DNA of 58,871 nt, taken from NCBI GenBank assembly GCA_002438605.1, contig DJPR01000026.1, forward strand, positions 1 to 58,871, in the 5' to 3' direction. Under the pieces are notes generated by a model, which saw only the letters and a list, made by a program, of their open reading frames with translations, did not search any database and was not told the DNA's origin. Below, in pieces: positions 16,811-26,714 of the stretch; positions within the stretch are counted from its first letter, which is position 1, and each line of letters begins with the position of its first letter. Source of the DNA: Ruminococcus sp. UBA6407 (GTDB lineage: Bacteria > Bacillota > Clostridia > Oscillospirales > Ruminococcaceae). The position numbers and the translations under genes are program-made.

Positions 16811-18030
16811 TGAAATCTGATATAATTATAATAGGCGGAGGTGCGGCAGGTTCATTTGCGGCAATAACAGCGGCAAGAATGGGCCGTACCGTTACTCTTT
16901 TAGAGAAAAATGAGAAAATAGGACGAAAGCTACGTATAACAGGTAAAGGGCGATGTAATGTTACAAATAACTGTACATGGCAGGAGGCAATGAACAGTGT
17001 TCCGGTCAATCCACGATTTCTGTACAGTGCCTTTTCAGGATTTCAGCCGCAGGACGTTATGAATTTCTTTGAGGAGCTTGGCGTTCCGCTTAAAACCGAA
17101 CGAGGAAACAGAGTTTTTCCTGTAAGCGACAAAGCAGAGGATATTGTAGATGCTCTTGACAGGGAAATGAAAAGTCTGGGAGTAAAGGTCATACATCAAC
17201 GGGCAGCGAAGATTATTGTTGACGGCAATGTATGTACAGGTGTGATTGCAGGTGGAAAAGAATATTATTCACAATCTGTACTCATAGCAACGGGCGGACA
17301 ATCGTATCCCAAAACAGGTTCAACGGGTGACGGCTATAAACTTGCTGAAAGTGTGGGGCATACAGTTACACCGATTTATCCGTCACTTGTTCCGCTTGTG
17401 TCAGTCGAAAAGTACTGCAGCGAAATGATGGGACTTTCATTGAAAAATGTTGGAGTCAGACTATATGACAAAGAAAAGCTCATATTCAGTGAGCAGGGAG
17501 AAATGCTTTTTACACATTTTGGTGTATCAGGTCCGCTTATTTTGAGTGCAAGCTCACATATCAGAAAAATGGAGCGTGGACGATACAAAATAAAAATAGA
17601 CCTGAAACCGGCACTTGACATAAAGCAGCTTGATTTGAGAATACAGCGTGATTTCAGTGAAAATCAAAATCGTGACTTCATAAATGCGGTAAGAAAGCTT
17701 CTGCCTGCAAAGCTTATTCCGACAGCAGTAAAGCTTTCAGGGATTCCTGCTGAACAAAAGGTCAATACGATAACAAAAGAGCAGAGAAAAGCCTTTGCGG
17801 AGCTTTTAAAGGCGTTTCCGATAACAATAGCAGATTTCAGACCTATAGATGAAGCCATAGTAACAAGCGGGGGAGTTTCCGTCAAGGAGATAAATCCTAA
17901 AACAATGGAATCAAAGCTTGTTTCGGGACTTTATTTTGCAGGTGAGGTTATTGACGTTGACGCATATACAGGCGGCTTTAATCTGCAAATAGCATTTTCA
18001 ACTGCATACAGTGCAGGAATTAATATGTAA
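16810..18030 (+). CDS. BaiN/HI0933 family flavoprotein oxidoreductase
   Basis: The 406-residue protein binds FAD through the N-terminal IIGGGAAGSFAA and LLEKNEKIGRKL. GKGRCNVTN is the signature of the HI0933 (YhiN/BaiN) family, and the C-terminal ATGGQSYPKTGSTGDGY and GEVIDVDAYTGGFNLQIAF complete the fold. Family members reduce double bonds in bile acid intermediates or have no known substrate, so the function here is open. It is the middle gene of a tightly packed run from ygiQ to ispH. Confidence 0.9.
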   Translation: MKSDIIIIGGGAAGSFAAITAARMGRTVTLLEKNEKIGRKLRITGKGRCNVTNNCTWQEAMNSVPVNPRFLYSAFSGFQPQDVMNFFEELGVPLKTERGNRVFPVSDKAEDIVDALDREMKSLGVKVIHQRAAKIIVDGNVCTGVIAGGKEYYSQSVLIATGGQSYPKTGSTGDGYKLAESVGHTVTPIYPSLVPLVSVEKYCSEMMGLSLKNVGVRLYDKEKLIFSEQGEMLFTHFGVSGPLILSASSHIRKMERGRYKIKIDLKPALDIKQLDLRIQRDFSENQNRDFINAVRKLLPAKLIPTAVKLSGIPAEQKVNTITKEQRKAFAELLKAFPITIADFRPIDEAIVTSGGVSVKEINPKTMESKLVSGLYFAGEVIDVDAYTGGFNLQIAFSTAYSAGINM

Positions 18031-18043
18031 TGGGAGAATAAAA

Positions 18044-18715
18044 ATGAAAACAATCAATATCGCAATAGACGGCCCTGCAGGTGCAGGAAAGAGTACAATC
18101 GCAAAGCTTGCCGCAAAGGAGCTTGGCTACATTTACGTTGATACAGGAGCGTTATACCGTACAACTGCACTTTATATGCACGAAAACGGCTTGACCGAAA
18201 CAGCGGATATAATTGCCGCACTTGATAAATGTGACGTAAAGCTGAAATATACAAACGGTCAGCAGAGAGTTTTTCTGGGTGACAGAGATGTTTCCGAGGA
18301 AATAAGAAAACCTGAGGTTTCAATGGCAGCTTCAAGGGTTTCAGCAATTCCGCAGGTAAGAGATCATCTATTTAATCTTCAAAAGAAAATGGCTGAGGAA
18401 AACAATGTTATCATGGACGGACGTGATATAGGTACTGTTGTACTTCCGAATGCAGATGTTAAGATTTTTCTTACTGCAACTGCCGAAGAAAGAGCCAACA
18501 GACGTTACAAGGAGCTTTCAGAAAAGCCGAACTGTCCATGCTACGAGGAGATTTTAAGCGATATAAAGGAACGTGATAAAAACGATATGAATCGCCCTGT
18601 TGCACCGTTAAAGCAGGCTGATGACGCTGTTCTTGTTGATTCTACACATCTTACATTACAGCAGTCTGCTGATAAAATCAGGGATATTATACTTGAAAAG
18701 ACAGGTGAAAGATAA
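18044..18715 (+). CDS. cmk: Cytidylate kinase
   Basis: The 223-residue protein has the P-loop GPAGAGKST, the CMP-site motif YVDTGALYR and DGRDIGTVVLP. It phosphorylates CMP and dCMP to the diphosphates. ATG at 18044 is preceded by GGGAG, and an upstream start would lie inside the flavoprotein gene. Its stop overlaps the plsC start (TAATG), and cmk-plsC-ispH-S1 is a conserved clostridial order. It is of usual length with all motifs intact. Confidence 0.95.
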   Translation: MKTINIAIDGPAGAGKSTIAKLAAKELGYIYVDTGALYRTTALYMHENGLTETADIIAALDKCDVKLKYTNGQQRVFLGDRDVSEEIRKPEVSMAASRVSAIPQVRDHLFNLQKKMAEENNVIMDGRDIGTVVLPNADVKIFLTATAEERANRRYKELSEKPNCPCYEEILSDIKERDKNDMNRPVAPLKQADDAVLVDSTHLTLQQSADKIRDIILEKTGER

Positions 18716-19347
18716 TGTTTTATTATTTTGCTATGTATGTTGTACGATTTGTATACTTTATATGGTACAACATAAAATTTGAGGGCAGAGAGAACATTCC
18801 CAAAAATGAAAGTGCAATTTATGCCTCAAATCACCGTACTTATGCCGATCCGCCGCTGATAGTTCTAGGAGTTAAAAAAAGATTTTCCTTTATGGCAAAG
18901 GAGGAATTGTTTAAAAATAAGTTTTTTGCGGCACTTATCAGAAGTCTTGGTGCATTTCCCGTATCACGAGGAAAAGGTGACAATACAGTAATAGACAGGT
19001 CTATTGAAAGACTGAATGAGGGGCAGAATCTTGTTATTTTCCCTGAGGGTACACGCTCTAAGGACGGAAAGGTCGGCAAGGGCAAAACGGGTGCGGCACT
19101 CGTTGCGGCTAAATCAGGGGTAAAGGTAGTTCCCGTAGGCATTGTTTTTGATGGTGAAAAGCTTCATTTCAGAAGCAAAATAAGGGTAATTTACGGCAAG
19201 CCGATTGACCCGAAGAAATATATAACAAATCAGACCGAACCTAATCCACGAGAGCTTGTAAAGCTGAAAAATGCTTTTATGTCTGATATAAAGCTCATGG
19301 TTGAGGGCGATAAAATGCTTGCACAAAATGAGGAAAGCGAGGCTTAA
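18715..19347 (+). CDS. plsC: 1-acyl-sn-glycerol-3-phosphate acyltransferase
   Basis: The 210-residue membrane-associated acyltransferase has the catalytic SNHRTYADPP (NHxxxxD) near residue 40, FPVSRGKGDN and FPEGTRS. The family makes phosphatidic acid for phospholipid synthesis. A hydrophobic N-terminal segment (YFAMYVVRFVYFIWYNI) would hold it at the membrane. It overlaps cmk by one base and is followed 3 bases later by ispH-S1. Confidence 0.92.
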   Translation: MFYYFAMYVVRFVYFIWYNIKFEGRENIPKNESAIYASNHRTYADPPLIVLGVKKRFSFMAKEELFKNKFFAALIRSLGAFPVSRGKGDNTVIDRSIERLNEGQNLVIFPEGTRSKDGKVGKGKTGAALVAAKSGVKVVPVGIVFDGEKLHFRSKIRVIYGKPIDPKKYITNQTEPNPRELVKLKNAFMSDIKLMVEGDKMLAQNEESEA

Positions 19348-19350
19348 TGC

Positions 19351-21318
19351 TTGAAGAAAATAACTGTTGCAAAATCTGCGGGATTTTGCTTTGGAGTTGA
19401 CAGAGCTGTAAAAATGGTTTATAACGAGCTGGAAAAAAAACAGCACGTTGCTACACTCGGCCCAATCATACACAATACTGACGTTGTAAGCGATATGCAG
19501 AGGAAAGGTGCAAGAATAATTGAAACAGTATCCGAGCTTAAAGACAATGAGCTTGTTGTGATACGTTCTCATGGTGTCGGCAGAGATGTTTATGAGCAAA
19601 TTGCTGAAAAAGGAAATCCGATGCTTGATGCAACTTGCCCATTTGTTGCCAGAATACACAAAATAGTTTCAGAAAAGGCGGCTGAGGGATATTTTATCCT
19701 GATTGCAGGTGATGCAAGTCACCCTGAGGTTCAGGGAATAGTCGGACATTGCGGTGAAAATTGTATGGTTTTTAAAGATAAAACCGAATTGCAGGACTTT
19801 TTTGAAAAAAAATATACAAATTTGCAAAAAGGGGTTGCAATTGTCGCGCAAACAACGTATAATATAGTAGTATGGGATGAGTGTTTAAAGATAATCCCGA
19901 AAGACGATCCTGATATCGTAATCTTTGATACAATTTGCAATGCTACTGAAGCAAGACAGTCAGATGCTGAAAAGCTTTCAAGAGAAGCTGACCTCATGAT
20001 TGTTGTAGGCGGCAAGCACAGTTCAAATACTGTGAAGCTCTACGATGTGTGCAGCAAAAATTGCAAAACCTATCATATTGAGAATGGGGACGAGCTTTTA
20101 GATTTAAATCTTCCCAGTGCTGAACATATCGGCATTACTGCCGGAGCGTCTACACCGGCTTATATAATTAAGGAGGTACAAACCACTATGACAGATATTC
20201 AAAATAATAATCTGGAAGAGGACATCAATTTCGAGGAGATGATTGACCAGTCCTTTAAGAAAATACATACAGGAGAGAAAGTTAAGGCTTATGTTGAAGC
20301 CGTAAATAAGAGCGAAGTTATCGTCAGCTTAGGTACAAAGCACACCGGCTACGTTGCTCTTGACGACCTTACAGATGACCCGACAAAGACACCTGCTGAC
20401 ATTGTAAAGGTTGGCGATGAAATCGAGCTTATCGTTATCAAGGTAAATGACCAGGAAGGTACAGTTGCTCTTTCAAAGAGAAAGATTGACGAACAGGCTG
20501 GTTTTGAGAAAATCATGAAGGCTAAGGAAGAGGGTACTGTTCTTGAGGGTACAATTCAGCACGTTGTTAAGGGCGGTGTTACCGTTTCATGCTTCGGTGT
20601 AAGAGTATTTATCCCTGCTTCACAGACAGGCCTTCCAAGAGGTGCTGAGCTTGACCAGCTTCTTAAGAAGAAGGTTCAGTTCATGATTCTTGAAGTAACT
20701 GAAAACCGCAGAAGAGCTGTAGGTTCAATCAAGGCAGTTCTTAATGCAAAGAAAGAAGAAGCTAAGGCTAAGTTCTGGGCAACTGCAAAGGTTGGCGATG
20801 TATTTAAGGGTACTGTTAAGTCACTCACAAGCTTTGGTGCATTTGTTGACCTCGGCGGTATTGACGGTATGGTTCACATTTCAGAACTTTCATGGAAGAG
20901 AATTAAGCACCCAAGCGAAGTTGTAAGCGTTGGTGATACTCTTGAGGTATACATCAAGGATCTTAATCAGGAAGAAAACAGAATTTCTCTCGGCTATAAG
21001 AAGGCAGAGGATAATCCATGGGAAATCTTCAAGGCTAATTATAAGGTTGGCGATGTTGTTAAGGCTACTATTGTTTCCATCACTTCATTCGGTGCATTTG
21101 CACAGATTATTGACGGTGTAGACGGTCTTATCCATATTTCACAGATTGCTGACAAGAAGGTTGAGAATGTAAAGGATATTCTTTCTGTTGGTCAGGAAGT
21201 TGACGTTAAGATTATTGATATCGACACAGAGGCTAAGAGAATCAGCATTTCAATCAGAGCTTTACTTGAAAATTCAGATGAAGCTGCTGAAGAAGAAACA
21301 TCAGAAGACGCTGAATAA
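19351..21318 (+). CDS. ispH: Fused IspH and ribosomal protein S1-like protein
   Basis: The 655-residue protein joins two functions. Residues 1-285 are IspH (LytB), the last enzyme of the MEP isoprenoid pathway. Its three cluster Cys lie in AGFCFG, DATCPFV and DTICNATE. Residues 300-650 hold four S1 RNA-binding repeats, each with a GAFVDLGG- or GVTVSCFG-like strand. The fusion is known in several clostridia and may still help mRNA binding to the ribosome. The start is TTG, since the ATG at 19347 is out of frame. S1-region codons use more GCT, GTT and AAG than upstream genes, as highly expressed genes do. A terminator follows. Confidence 0.92.
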   Translation: MKKITVAKSAGFCFGVDRAVKMVYNELEKKQHVATLGPIIHNTDVVSDMQRKGARIIETVSELKDNELVVIRSHGVGRDVYEQIAEKGNPMLDATCPFVARIHKIVSEKAAEGYFILIAGDASHPEVQGIVGHCGENCMVFKDKTELQDFFEKKYTNLQKGVAIVAQTTYNIVVWDECLKIIPKDDPDIVIFDTICNATEARQSDAEKLSREADLMIVVGGKHSSNTVKLYDVCSKNCKTYHIENGDELLDLNLPSAEHIGITAGASTPAYIIKEVQTTMTDIQNNNLEEDINFEEMIDQSFKKIHTGEKVKAYVEAVNKSEVIVSLGTKHTGYVALDDLTDDPTKTPADIVKVGDEIELIVIKVNDQEGTVALSKRKIDEQAGFEKIMKAKEEGTVLEGTIQHVVKGGVTVSCFGVRVFIPASQTGLPRGAELDQLLKKKVQFMILEVTENRRRAVGSIKAVLNAKKEEAKAKFWATAKVGDVFKGTVKSLTSFGAFVDLGGIDGMVHISELSWKRIKHPSEVVSVGDTLEVYIKDLNQEENRISLGYKKAEDNPWEIFKANYKVGDVVKATIVSITSFGAFAQIIDGVDGLIHISQIADKKVENVKDILSVGQEVDVKIIDIDTEAKRISISIRALLENSDEAAEEETSEDAE

Positions 21319-21330
21319 TCAAAAATTTAA

Positions 21331-21361
21331 AAGGCATAGCTTAAAGCTATGCCTTTTTTTA
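21331..21361 (+). terminator. Intrinsic terminator after ispH-S1
   Basis: The stem AAGGCATAGCTT / AAGCTATGCC is followed by TTTTTTT. It ends the long plus-strand run. Confidence 0.95.
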
Positions 21362-21390
21362 TAGAAAGTAATTTTGAATTGCAAAAATAA

Positions 21391-21436
21391 GGCAACACCT
21401 TACAAAGTCCTTTGACATGCTTTGTATTGTGTTGCC
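21391..21436. repeat. 46-bp dispersed palindrome between convergent genes
   Basis: It begins GGCAACACCTTACAAAG and ends CTTTGTATTGTGTTGCC. It lies just beyond the ispH-S1 terminator and 28 bases from the 3' end of the cohesin-like lipoprotein gene on the other strand. Confidence 0.85.
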
Positions 21437-21463
21437 TTAAAATTTGGTTATGGAATCCTGATT

Positions 21464-22042
21464 TTATTCTGTAACGGTAATACTGCCGTTTATCCAGTTC
21501 TGTACAGCATAATTCTGCATTTCTTCTTCCTTTGCTGCATTAGTAAACATATCATTATCCATATAGAAAAAATTCAGGTCATAGACAGTTCCAACTTCTG
21601 CATCCTGCGGAATTATGAAATTAAATGTTGCAATGTCGCCGTCATTTCCACTGCCGTCCTCGCCGATTGAACAAAAGAATATAGAATTTTGTTTGTTATT
21701 TATAAGTTCATCAGTTCTGTTGTCAACCCAGTCAACAGCAATGAAGTCAGTCATGCTGTCAACAGCATTACCCTTTTCGTACATAAGCTGATTTAATTCG
21801 TCCTTTGCAGCAGTAAGTCTTTCATCATAAGCAAAGTGAATTCCACTGGCTGACCACTTTCCGTCTGCCCCCGACAAGCTTACTGTAACTCCAACAGTTT
21901 CACCGGCTTTGCCCTCTGCACTTTCAATTTTGAGAACAGGAGAACAGCTTCTTTTTGCAAGAGGATCTTTTTCTGTACAGCCGGTTATGAGTGTCATTGC
22001 CAAAGCCAGAATTAAAGCAAGCGGCAAAAATGTTTTTTTCAA
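21464..22042 (-). CDS. Lipoprotein with a cohesin-like domain
   Basis: The 192-residue lipoprotein has the lipobox LITGC with Cys22. The rest is one domain resembling the wall-anchored cohesin at 2822-3799. Shared features are the opening SCSPVLKIESAEGKAGETV, a central IPQDAEVGTVYDLNFFY matching IPDDAQPGDTFPIKFNY, DMFTN, and the ending YAVQNWINGSITV matching YAVKNWVDGYIKI. It is therefore likely a cohesin or close relative tethered to the outer face of the membrane, and could capture dockerin proteins there. The start is TTG, 10 bases after GGGAG. It lies after clpC with a hairpin between, so it may be transcribed separately. The cohesin call rests on by-eye similarity. Confidence 0.7.
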   Translation of the reverse strand: MKKTFLPLALILALAMTLITGCTEKDPLAKRSCSPVLKIESAEGKAGETVGVTVSLSGADGKWSASGIHFAYDERLTAAKDELNQLMYEKGNAVDSMTDFIAVDWVDNRTDELINNKQNSIFFCSIGEDGSGNDGDIATFNFIIPQDAEVGTVYDLNFFYMDNDMFTNAAKEEEMQNYAVQNWINGSITVTE

Positions 22043-22073
22043 ATCAAAAACGCTCCCTTTTCATTAAGTGACA

Positions 22074-22112
22074 TTCAGGGCAGCACCGTATAATTACGGT
22101 AGTGCTGCCTGA
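22074..22112. repeat. Short palindrome (GGCAGCACC family) after clpC
   Basis: TTCAGGGCAGCACCGTA and TACGGTAGTGCTGCCTGAA pair around TAAT. It sits between the clpC stop and the lipoprotein start on the minus strand and may act as a terminator or transcript-end stem. It is a 31-bp variant of the 46-bp dispersed family. Confidence 0.7.
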
Positions 22113-22115
22113 AAT

Positions 22116-24446
22116 TTATTTGCCCTCAACAGTAATTTCTCCATTTTTGTCAGCAGAAACTGCAATTTCCTTGATTTCAGATGCATGCTCTATAATAATA
22201 TTTGCAATCTTATCTTCAATATTCTGTCTGATTACACGTCGGATATCCCTTGCACCGTCAGTTTTTCCATGTGACTTTTCAGCAATTGCCTTGAGTGCAT
22301 TTTCATCATAATTAAGCTCAATGTTCTTTTCAGAGAGAGGCTCTTTCATTTCATCAAGCATAAGACCTGCAATTTTTGCGTAATCTTCCTTGCTGAGCTG
22401 CTTGAATACAACAATTTCATCAATTCTGCCGATGAATTCAGGACGCAGAAATTCTCTTAATCCCTTTATAGCCTTTTCTCTTGAAATATCATCAGCAGTT
22501 TTGTTGAAGCCGACACCCATTGTTTTATCTGTTGAACCTGCATTTGATGTCATGCAGATAATAGTGTTTTCAAAGTTTACAGACCTGCCATGTGCATCAT
22601 CAACCTTGCCCTCATCAAGAATCTGCATAAGTATATTCATAACGTCAGGATGTGCCTTTTCAATTTCATCAAAGAGGATTACTGAATACGGACGGCGTCT
22701 TACCTTTTCGGTAAGCTGTCCTGCTTCATCATAACCAACATATCCCGGAGGTGAGCCTATCATTCTTGCTACAGAATGTTTCTCCATGTATTCTGTCATA
22801 TCAAGTCTTATAAGCGGCTCTGTAGAGTCAAAAAGCTCTGTTGAGATAGCTTTTACAAGCTCTGTTTTACCTACGCCTGTAGGGCCGACAAATATAAATG
22901 ATGCGGGTCGGCGGCGTTTTGTAAGCTGAACTCTTGTACGCTTGATTGATTTTGCAAGAAGTTCAACAGCCTCGTCCTGTCCGATAACCCTTTTCTTCAG
23001 AGTTTCTTCAAGGTGAGCAATTTTCATAAACTCGGTTTCTGCAATTTTCTTGGCAGGAATACCGGTCCAAAGCTCAACTACCTTTGTTATGTCATCTTCC
23101 GTTACGTTTACATTTTCAGCCTTTTCTTTAAGCTTTTCAGCGTCCTCTCTTGCGTGGATAAGCTTGCCCTTAACCTCTGCAAGAGCCTGATAATCAGGTT
23201 CAATCTGTTCCTCAATGGACTTTTCCATGTCCTCAAGAACCTTTATTTCCTTTGTGATTTTATCATATTCTGCAATTTCAGGACTGCGTATACATGCACA
23301 TGCACAACCCTCGTCCAAAAGGTCAATAGCCTTATCAGGCAGGAAACGGTCAGTAATATATCTTTCTGAGAGAACAGCACAAAGTCTTACAAGATAATCT
23401 GATATTTTAACCTTATGATAATCCTCATAATATTTTTTTATTCCCAAAAGAACGTCAACAGTATCTTCAACAGTAGGTTCGTTTACTGTAACAGGCTGGA
23501 AACGTCTTTCAAGGGCAGAATCCTTTTCGATATACTTTCTGTACTCTCCGAATGTAGTTGCACCGATAACCTGAACCTCGCCTCTTGAAAGTGCAGGCTT
23601 TAGGATATTGGCTGCATTCATTGAACCCTCGGAATCACCCGTACCGATAAGATTATGAACCTCATCAATGAAAAGAATTATATTTCCCTCACGCTTAACC
23701 TCATCTACAAGTCCTTTTACACGGCTTTCAAATTGTCCTCTGAACTGAGTTCCTGCCACAAGAGCAGTAAGGTCAAGCAGGAAAATACGCTTATCCGCAA
23801 GATTGAACGGAACGTTTCCTTCACTGATTTTCTGTGCAATACCCTCCGCTATTGCAGTTTTACCTACACCGGGTTCACCTATAAGGCATGGATTGTTTTT
23901 TGTACGGCGTGAAAGTATCTGAACAACTCGTGATATTTCCTTTTCACGTCCTATAATATTATCAAGCTTACCGTCCTTAGCCTTTTGAGAAAGGTCTGTA
24001 CAGTAATTATTAAGGAATTTCAGCTCCTTTTCACGTCTTTTATCCTTTTTAGTGCCAAAACCGAAAAGTCCGCCTTTTTTCTCGCCTGACTTTTCAGAAG
24101 CGTCATTTTTAGCTTTTCCGTTCTGTGTAGTATCCTTTTTATCGTCTGATGAATCAGGCTTTTCAAAGGTCGGACTTCCTCCAAGCATATTTTGCAGGAA
24201 ATCAGGCATAAAACCTGAACCGCCCATTTCAAAGCTGTCACCGTCCAGAAGTCCCATCATCTGATCAGAGATTTGCTCCATTTCTTCATCGGTTATTCCC
24301 AGACGTTCCATATATTCAGAAACCTGTGGGATATTCATTTCCTTTGCACAAACCATGCAAAGTCCCTCATTCTTTTTTTCATTGCCCTGTACTGATGTAA
24401 TAAAAACAACAGCCGGACGCTTTTTGCATTTGCTGCACATTAACAT
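22116..24446 (-). CDS. clpC: ClpC-type AAA+ unfoldase with N-terminal zinc finger
   Basis: The 776-residue protein has two AAA+ modules: [13 protein letters not shown] (D1) and [10 protein letters not shown] (D2), with Walker [11 protein letters not shown] and [11 protein letters not shown] coiled-coil region lies between them (about residues 400-450). The N-terminus lacks the usual Clp-N repeat. Instead it carries Cys4-Cys7 and Cys30-Cys33, a CxxC-x22-CxxC zinc finger like that of McsA. It unfolds proteins for ClpP, and the finger probably replaces adaptor binding. The ATG at 24446 follows GGAGG by 11 bases. An ATG two codons later is also possible. No ctsR, mcsA or mcsB is nearby. Confidence 0.9.
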   Translation of the reverse strand: MLMCSKCKKRPAVVFITSVQGNEKKNEGLCMVCAKEMNIPQVSEYMERLGITDEEMEQISDQMMGLLDGDSFEMGGSGFMPDFLQNMLGGSPTFEKPDSSDDKKDTTQNGKAKNDASEKSGEKKGGLFGFGTKKDKRREKELKFLNNYCTDLSQKAKDGKLDNIIGREKEISRVVQILSRRTKNNPCLIGEPGVGKTAIAEGIAQKISEGNVPFNLADKRIFLLDLTALVAGTQFRGQFESRVKGLVDEVKREGNIILFIDEVHNLIGTGDSEGSMNAANILKPALSRGEVQVIGATTFGEYRKYIEKDSALERRFQPVTVNEPTVEDTVDVLLGIKKYYEDYHKVKISDYLVRLCAVLSERYITDRFLPDKAIDLLDEGCACACIRSPEIAEYDKITKEIKVLEDMEKSIEEQIEPDYQALAEVKGKLIHAREDAEKLKEKAENVNVTEDDITKVVELWTGIPAKKIAETEFMKIAHLEETLKKRVIGQDEAVELLAKSIKRTRVQLTKRRRPASFIFVGPTGVGKTELVKAISTELFDSTEPLIRLDMTEYMEKHSVARMIGSPPGYVGYDEAGQLTEKVRRRPYSVILFDEIEKAHPDVMNILMQILDEGKVDDAHGRSVNFENTIICMTSNAGSTDKTMGVGFNKTADDISREKAIKGLREFLRPEFIGRIDEIVVFKQLSKEDYAKIAGLMLDEMKEPLSEKNIELNYDENALKAIAEKSHGKTDGARDIRRVIRQNIEDKIANIIIEHASEIKEIAVSADKNGEITVEGK

Positions 24447-24520
24447 TAGTTAAATAACCTCCTGAATTCTATTCACACTATGAATATGTGTATGCAGATA
24501 CAAGATGTATCCGCCGTATG

Positions 24521-25438
24521 CTACTTGCTGAAATTAATCAGCTTAAGATTATAAATATATTTAAAAACAATGGTTTTGTCAATTGACTTCTGATTGAAAA
24601 ACATCATTTTTTCATCGCCTATTATAACAAGGAACTTTACAAATGCAGCTGCAGCAATAAGGAATAGTCCTGCCCGTATAATACCCATAACTGCACCCAA
24701 AGGCTGTTCTGCCGCACCAACAGACGGAATATCAAGCATTGCTGTAATAATATTTGCAAATAACCTTATTACAAGCATAAGCAGTATGTATATTATTGAG
24801 AAAGCTGCAAATCTGCATATTTCAGAAGCTCTGTTCTGTATAAATGTGTTTTCAAGATAATCAACAGTTTCCTGCGGTATATCGTCAATCATTTCAAGCC
24901 TTACAACCATTTGCACTGCCTGCTGAGTAAGTCTGGAATCATCATTCATAAGGCTTAGGTCGGAAAGCAGATATTCCGGAAGCTCATGCGAAAGCATTTC
25001 GTGAAATATATCGGAAAATCCGCTGTTTACTTTCTGTATAAACGCTTCTTTTTCATCAACCTCTTTATCATTTATGTTGCAGGCATACTTAAATAAATCG
25101 TCCTGCATATTTTCGCTTTCAGCAAGTATAGATTGAAGTCTGCTTTCATTTACAGTGATGTTGTAGCCTTGATTTTCCAGAAAAACTCTGAATTTTGATG
25201 TTATCTGTACATCTTCAAGTGAACGTCTTACCGACTTTATATTGCCTGATTTAACTGCACTTCTGTAAATTGCATCTGAAGCGGATTCGCTTAATGTTAT
25301 TGCAAAAACCAGACTGATTATACAGCCCAATGTAGTAAAAATTGTCTTAGAGAAACCTTTTTTTGCGGATAAATAGATTATTACAGCCGCAACAGCCGCA
25401 GCCGCAGCGTCATAAGCCCACCAGAATTGTGTGTCCAT
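24521..25438 (-). CDS. CvpA-like membrane protein
   Basis: The 305-residue protein has two hydrophobic N-terminal segments (about residues 10-50), a long charged extracellular or cytoplasmic loop (about 55-195), then three more hydrophobic segments (about 200-285). This matches the CvpA pattern, with the family's VGAAEQPLGAVMGIIRAGLFLIA-like end, but the loop is longer than usual. CvpA proteins are linked to colicin V production and envelope stress, and their role here is unknown. No good ribosome binding site precedes the ATG, so the start is uncertain. It lies between clpC and the DUF5711-like gene. Confidence 0.65.
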   Translation of the reverse strand: MDTQFWWAYDAAAAAVAAVIIYLSAKKGFSKTIFTTLGCIISLVFAITLSESASDAIYRSAVKSGNIKSVRRSLEDVQITSKFRVFLENQGYNITVNESRLQSILAESENMQDDLFKYACNINDKEVDEKEAFIQKVNSGFSDIFHEMLSHELPEYLLSDLSLMNDDSRLTQQAVQMVVRLEMIDDIPQETVDYLENTFIQNRASEICRFAAFSIIYILLMLVIRLFANIITAMLDIPSVGAAEQPLGAVMGIIRAGLFLIAAAAFVKFLVIIGDEKMMFFNQKSIDKTIVFKYIYNLKLINFSK

Positions 25439-25547
25439 TTTTGTTTAAACTGATTACTGCTATTCTTTTTGTTTCTGATACAGCAATAATACGCTCCTCT
25501 CTTTTTACAGTATTTTTTCCAATTCCCAAAGCTGATAAGATGTCGCA

Positions 25548-26714
25548 TCAGCTTTCAAAGTCTATTCTGTCAACTCTGTCATAGCTCATAAGAAAGATAT
25601 ATTTATCACATCTTCTGAACTGACTGTATGAATCGGTAATATCTACCGTAGAACGCAGATTTCCGCTGAAATCAAACGCTTTCAGCTGAGTTTTTCCCAT
25701 TACATAGACAAGTCCGTCATAAATCTGAACATATCTCAGTTCCTCATCATATGAAATGATAAACGGTTCTTTTTTAGGGCCGCTTAAAAGCATTACGTTA
25801 TATTTATGACGTTCATTGTCATTCAGTATTACTGCTGCTTTGCTGCCGCTTATGTCACAGCCGGCAAAAGAACCGTCATAAGTATAGCTTGCGGTTATTT
25901 CACCGCTGTTATTATAATATGCACATTTATCATCGCCTAAAACAACAGCACCGTCATCAAAAGAAGCTGACTTAATGCAGTATGTATCAAAAGGTTCAGC
26001 AGTCCATTTGGTATTGTCTGAATCAAATTTGATGCATTCGGTTTTTGTGACAATAGAGCCGTTATCTGCATTAACAAAGCTTAATACAGCACCGTTGCCG
26101 TCATCTGTAAAGCATACGTCAATTATACGCTCTATGCAGTTTCTGTTGTAAATATAATTTCCGTTTCTGTCATAAACGGTCAGACTGCATGCAAATTTAT
26201 CAGAGAGTGTAACGATTGCCGTATATCCATCATCACTTACTCTGCCAAATATTATATTATCGTCAGCAGTATCTGTAAAAAGTGTTTCACGTTCTGATTC
26301 AAGTCTGAATTTATTTCCGCCTGTTTCGTAAATAAGTGCATAACCGTCTGCCGCTTTCATAACTGCATTTGAATAAGCATGCTGACGGCCTTCTATAAGT
26401 CCGCCCTCCTCATTGTAGAGGTATGTATAAGCGTCACTCATAAGATAAATGACTTTATCTGTATATTCAAGCTGATAATTTTCACCGCCTGAAATTTCAA
26501 TAGGGAAGTTTCCTTCGGCAAGTTCACCGTCATTGATAATTGTATGATACTTTTCTCCTATGCCCTGAAGCTTCGGAAGCCATTTATCACGATTATAGTA
26601 CATACCGCCTGCAATTGCGGCAACAGCAAGCAGTATAATCAGCTTAATTCGGCGTTTTCGTCTTTTTGCACGCCTTTTGACTTCGACAATGTCGTCCATA
26701 TCATAATTAGCCAT
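25548..26714 (-). CDS. Membrane-anchored DUF5711-like protein
   Basis: The 388-residue protein has a very basic N-terminus (VKRRAKRRKRRIK), one membrane helix (about residues 24-40) and an extracellular domain of repeated four-stranded units that suggest a beta-propeller. Repeated motifs are YDRNGNYIYN, YYNNSGEITASY and FDFSGNLRS, about 45-60 residues apart. It resembles DUF5711 proteins of clostridia, whose function is unknown. ATG at 26714 follows AGGAGG and is preferred to the longer start at 26756. Its start overlaps truA by 8 bases. Confidence 0.65.
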   Translation of the reverse strand: MANYDMDDIVEVKRRAKRRKRRIKLIILLAVAAIAGGMYYNRDKWLPKLQGIGEKYHTIINDGELAEGNFPIEISGGENYQLEYTDKVIYLMSDAYTYLYNEEGGLIEGRQHAYSNAVMKAADGYALIYETGGNKFRLESERETLFTDTADDNIIFGRVSDDGYTAIVTLSDKFACSLTVYDRNGNYIYNRNCIERIIDVCFTDDGNGAVLSFVNADNGSIVTKTECIKFDSDNTKWTAEPFDTYCIKSASFDDGAVVLGDDKCAYYNNSGEITASYTYDGSFAGCDISGSKAAVILNDNERHKYNVMLLSGPKKEPFIISYDEELRYVQIYDGLVYVMGKTQLKAFDFSGNLRSTVDITDSYSQFRRCDKYIFLMSYDRVDRIDFES

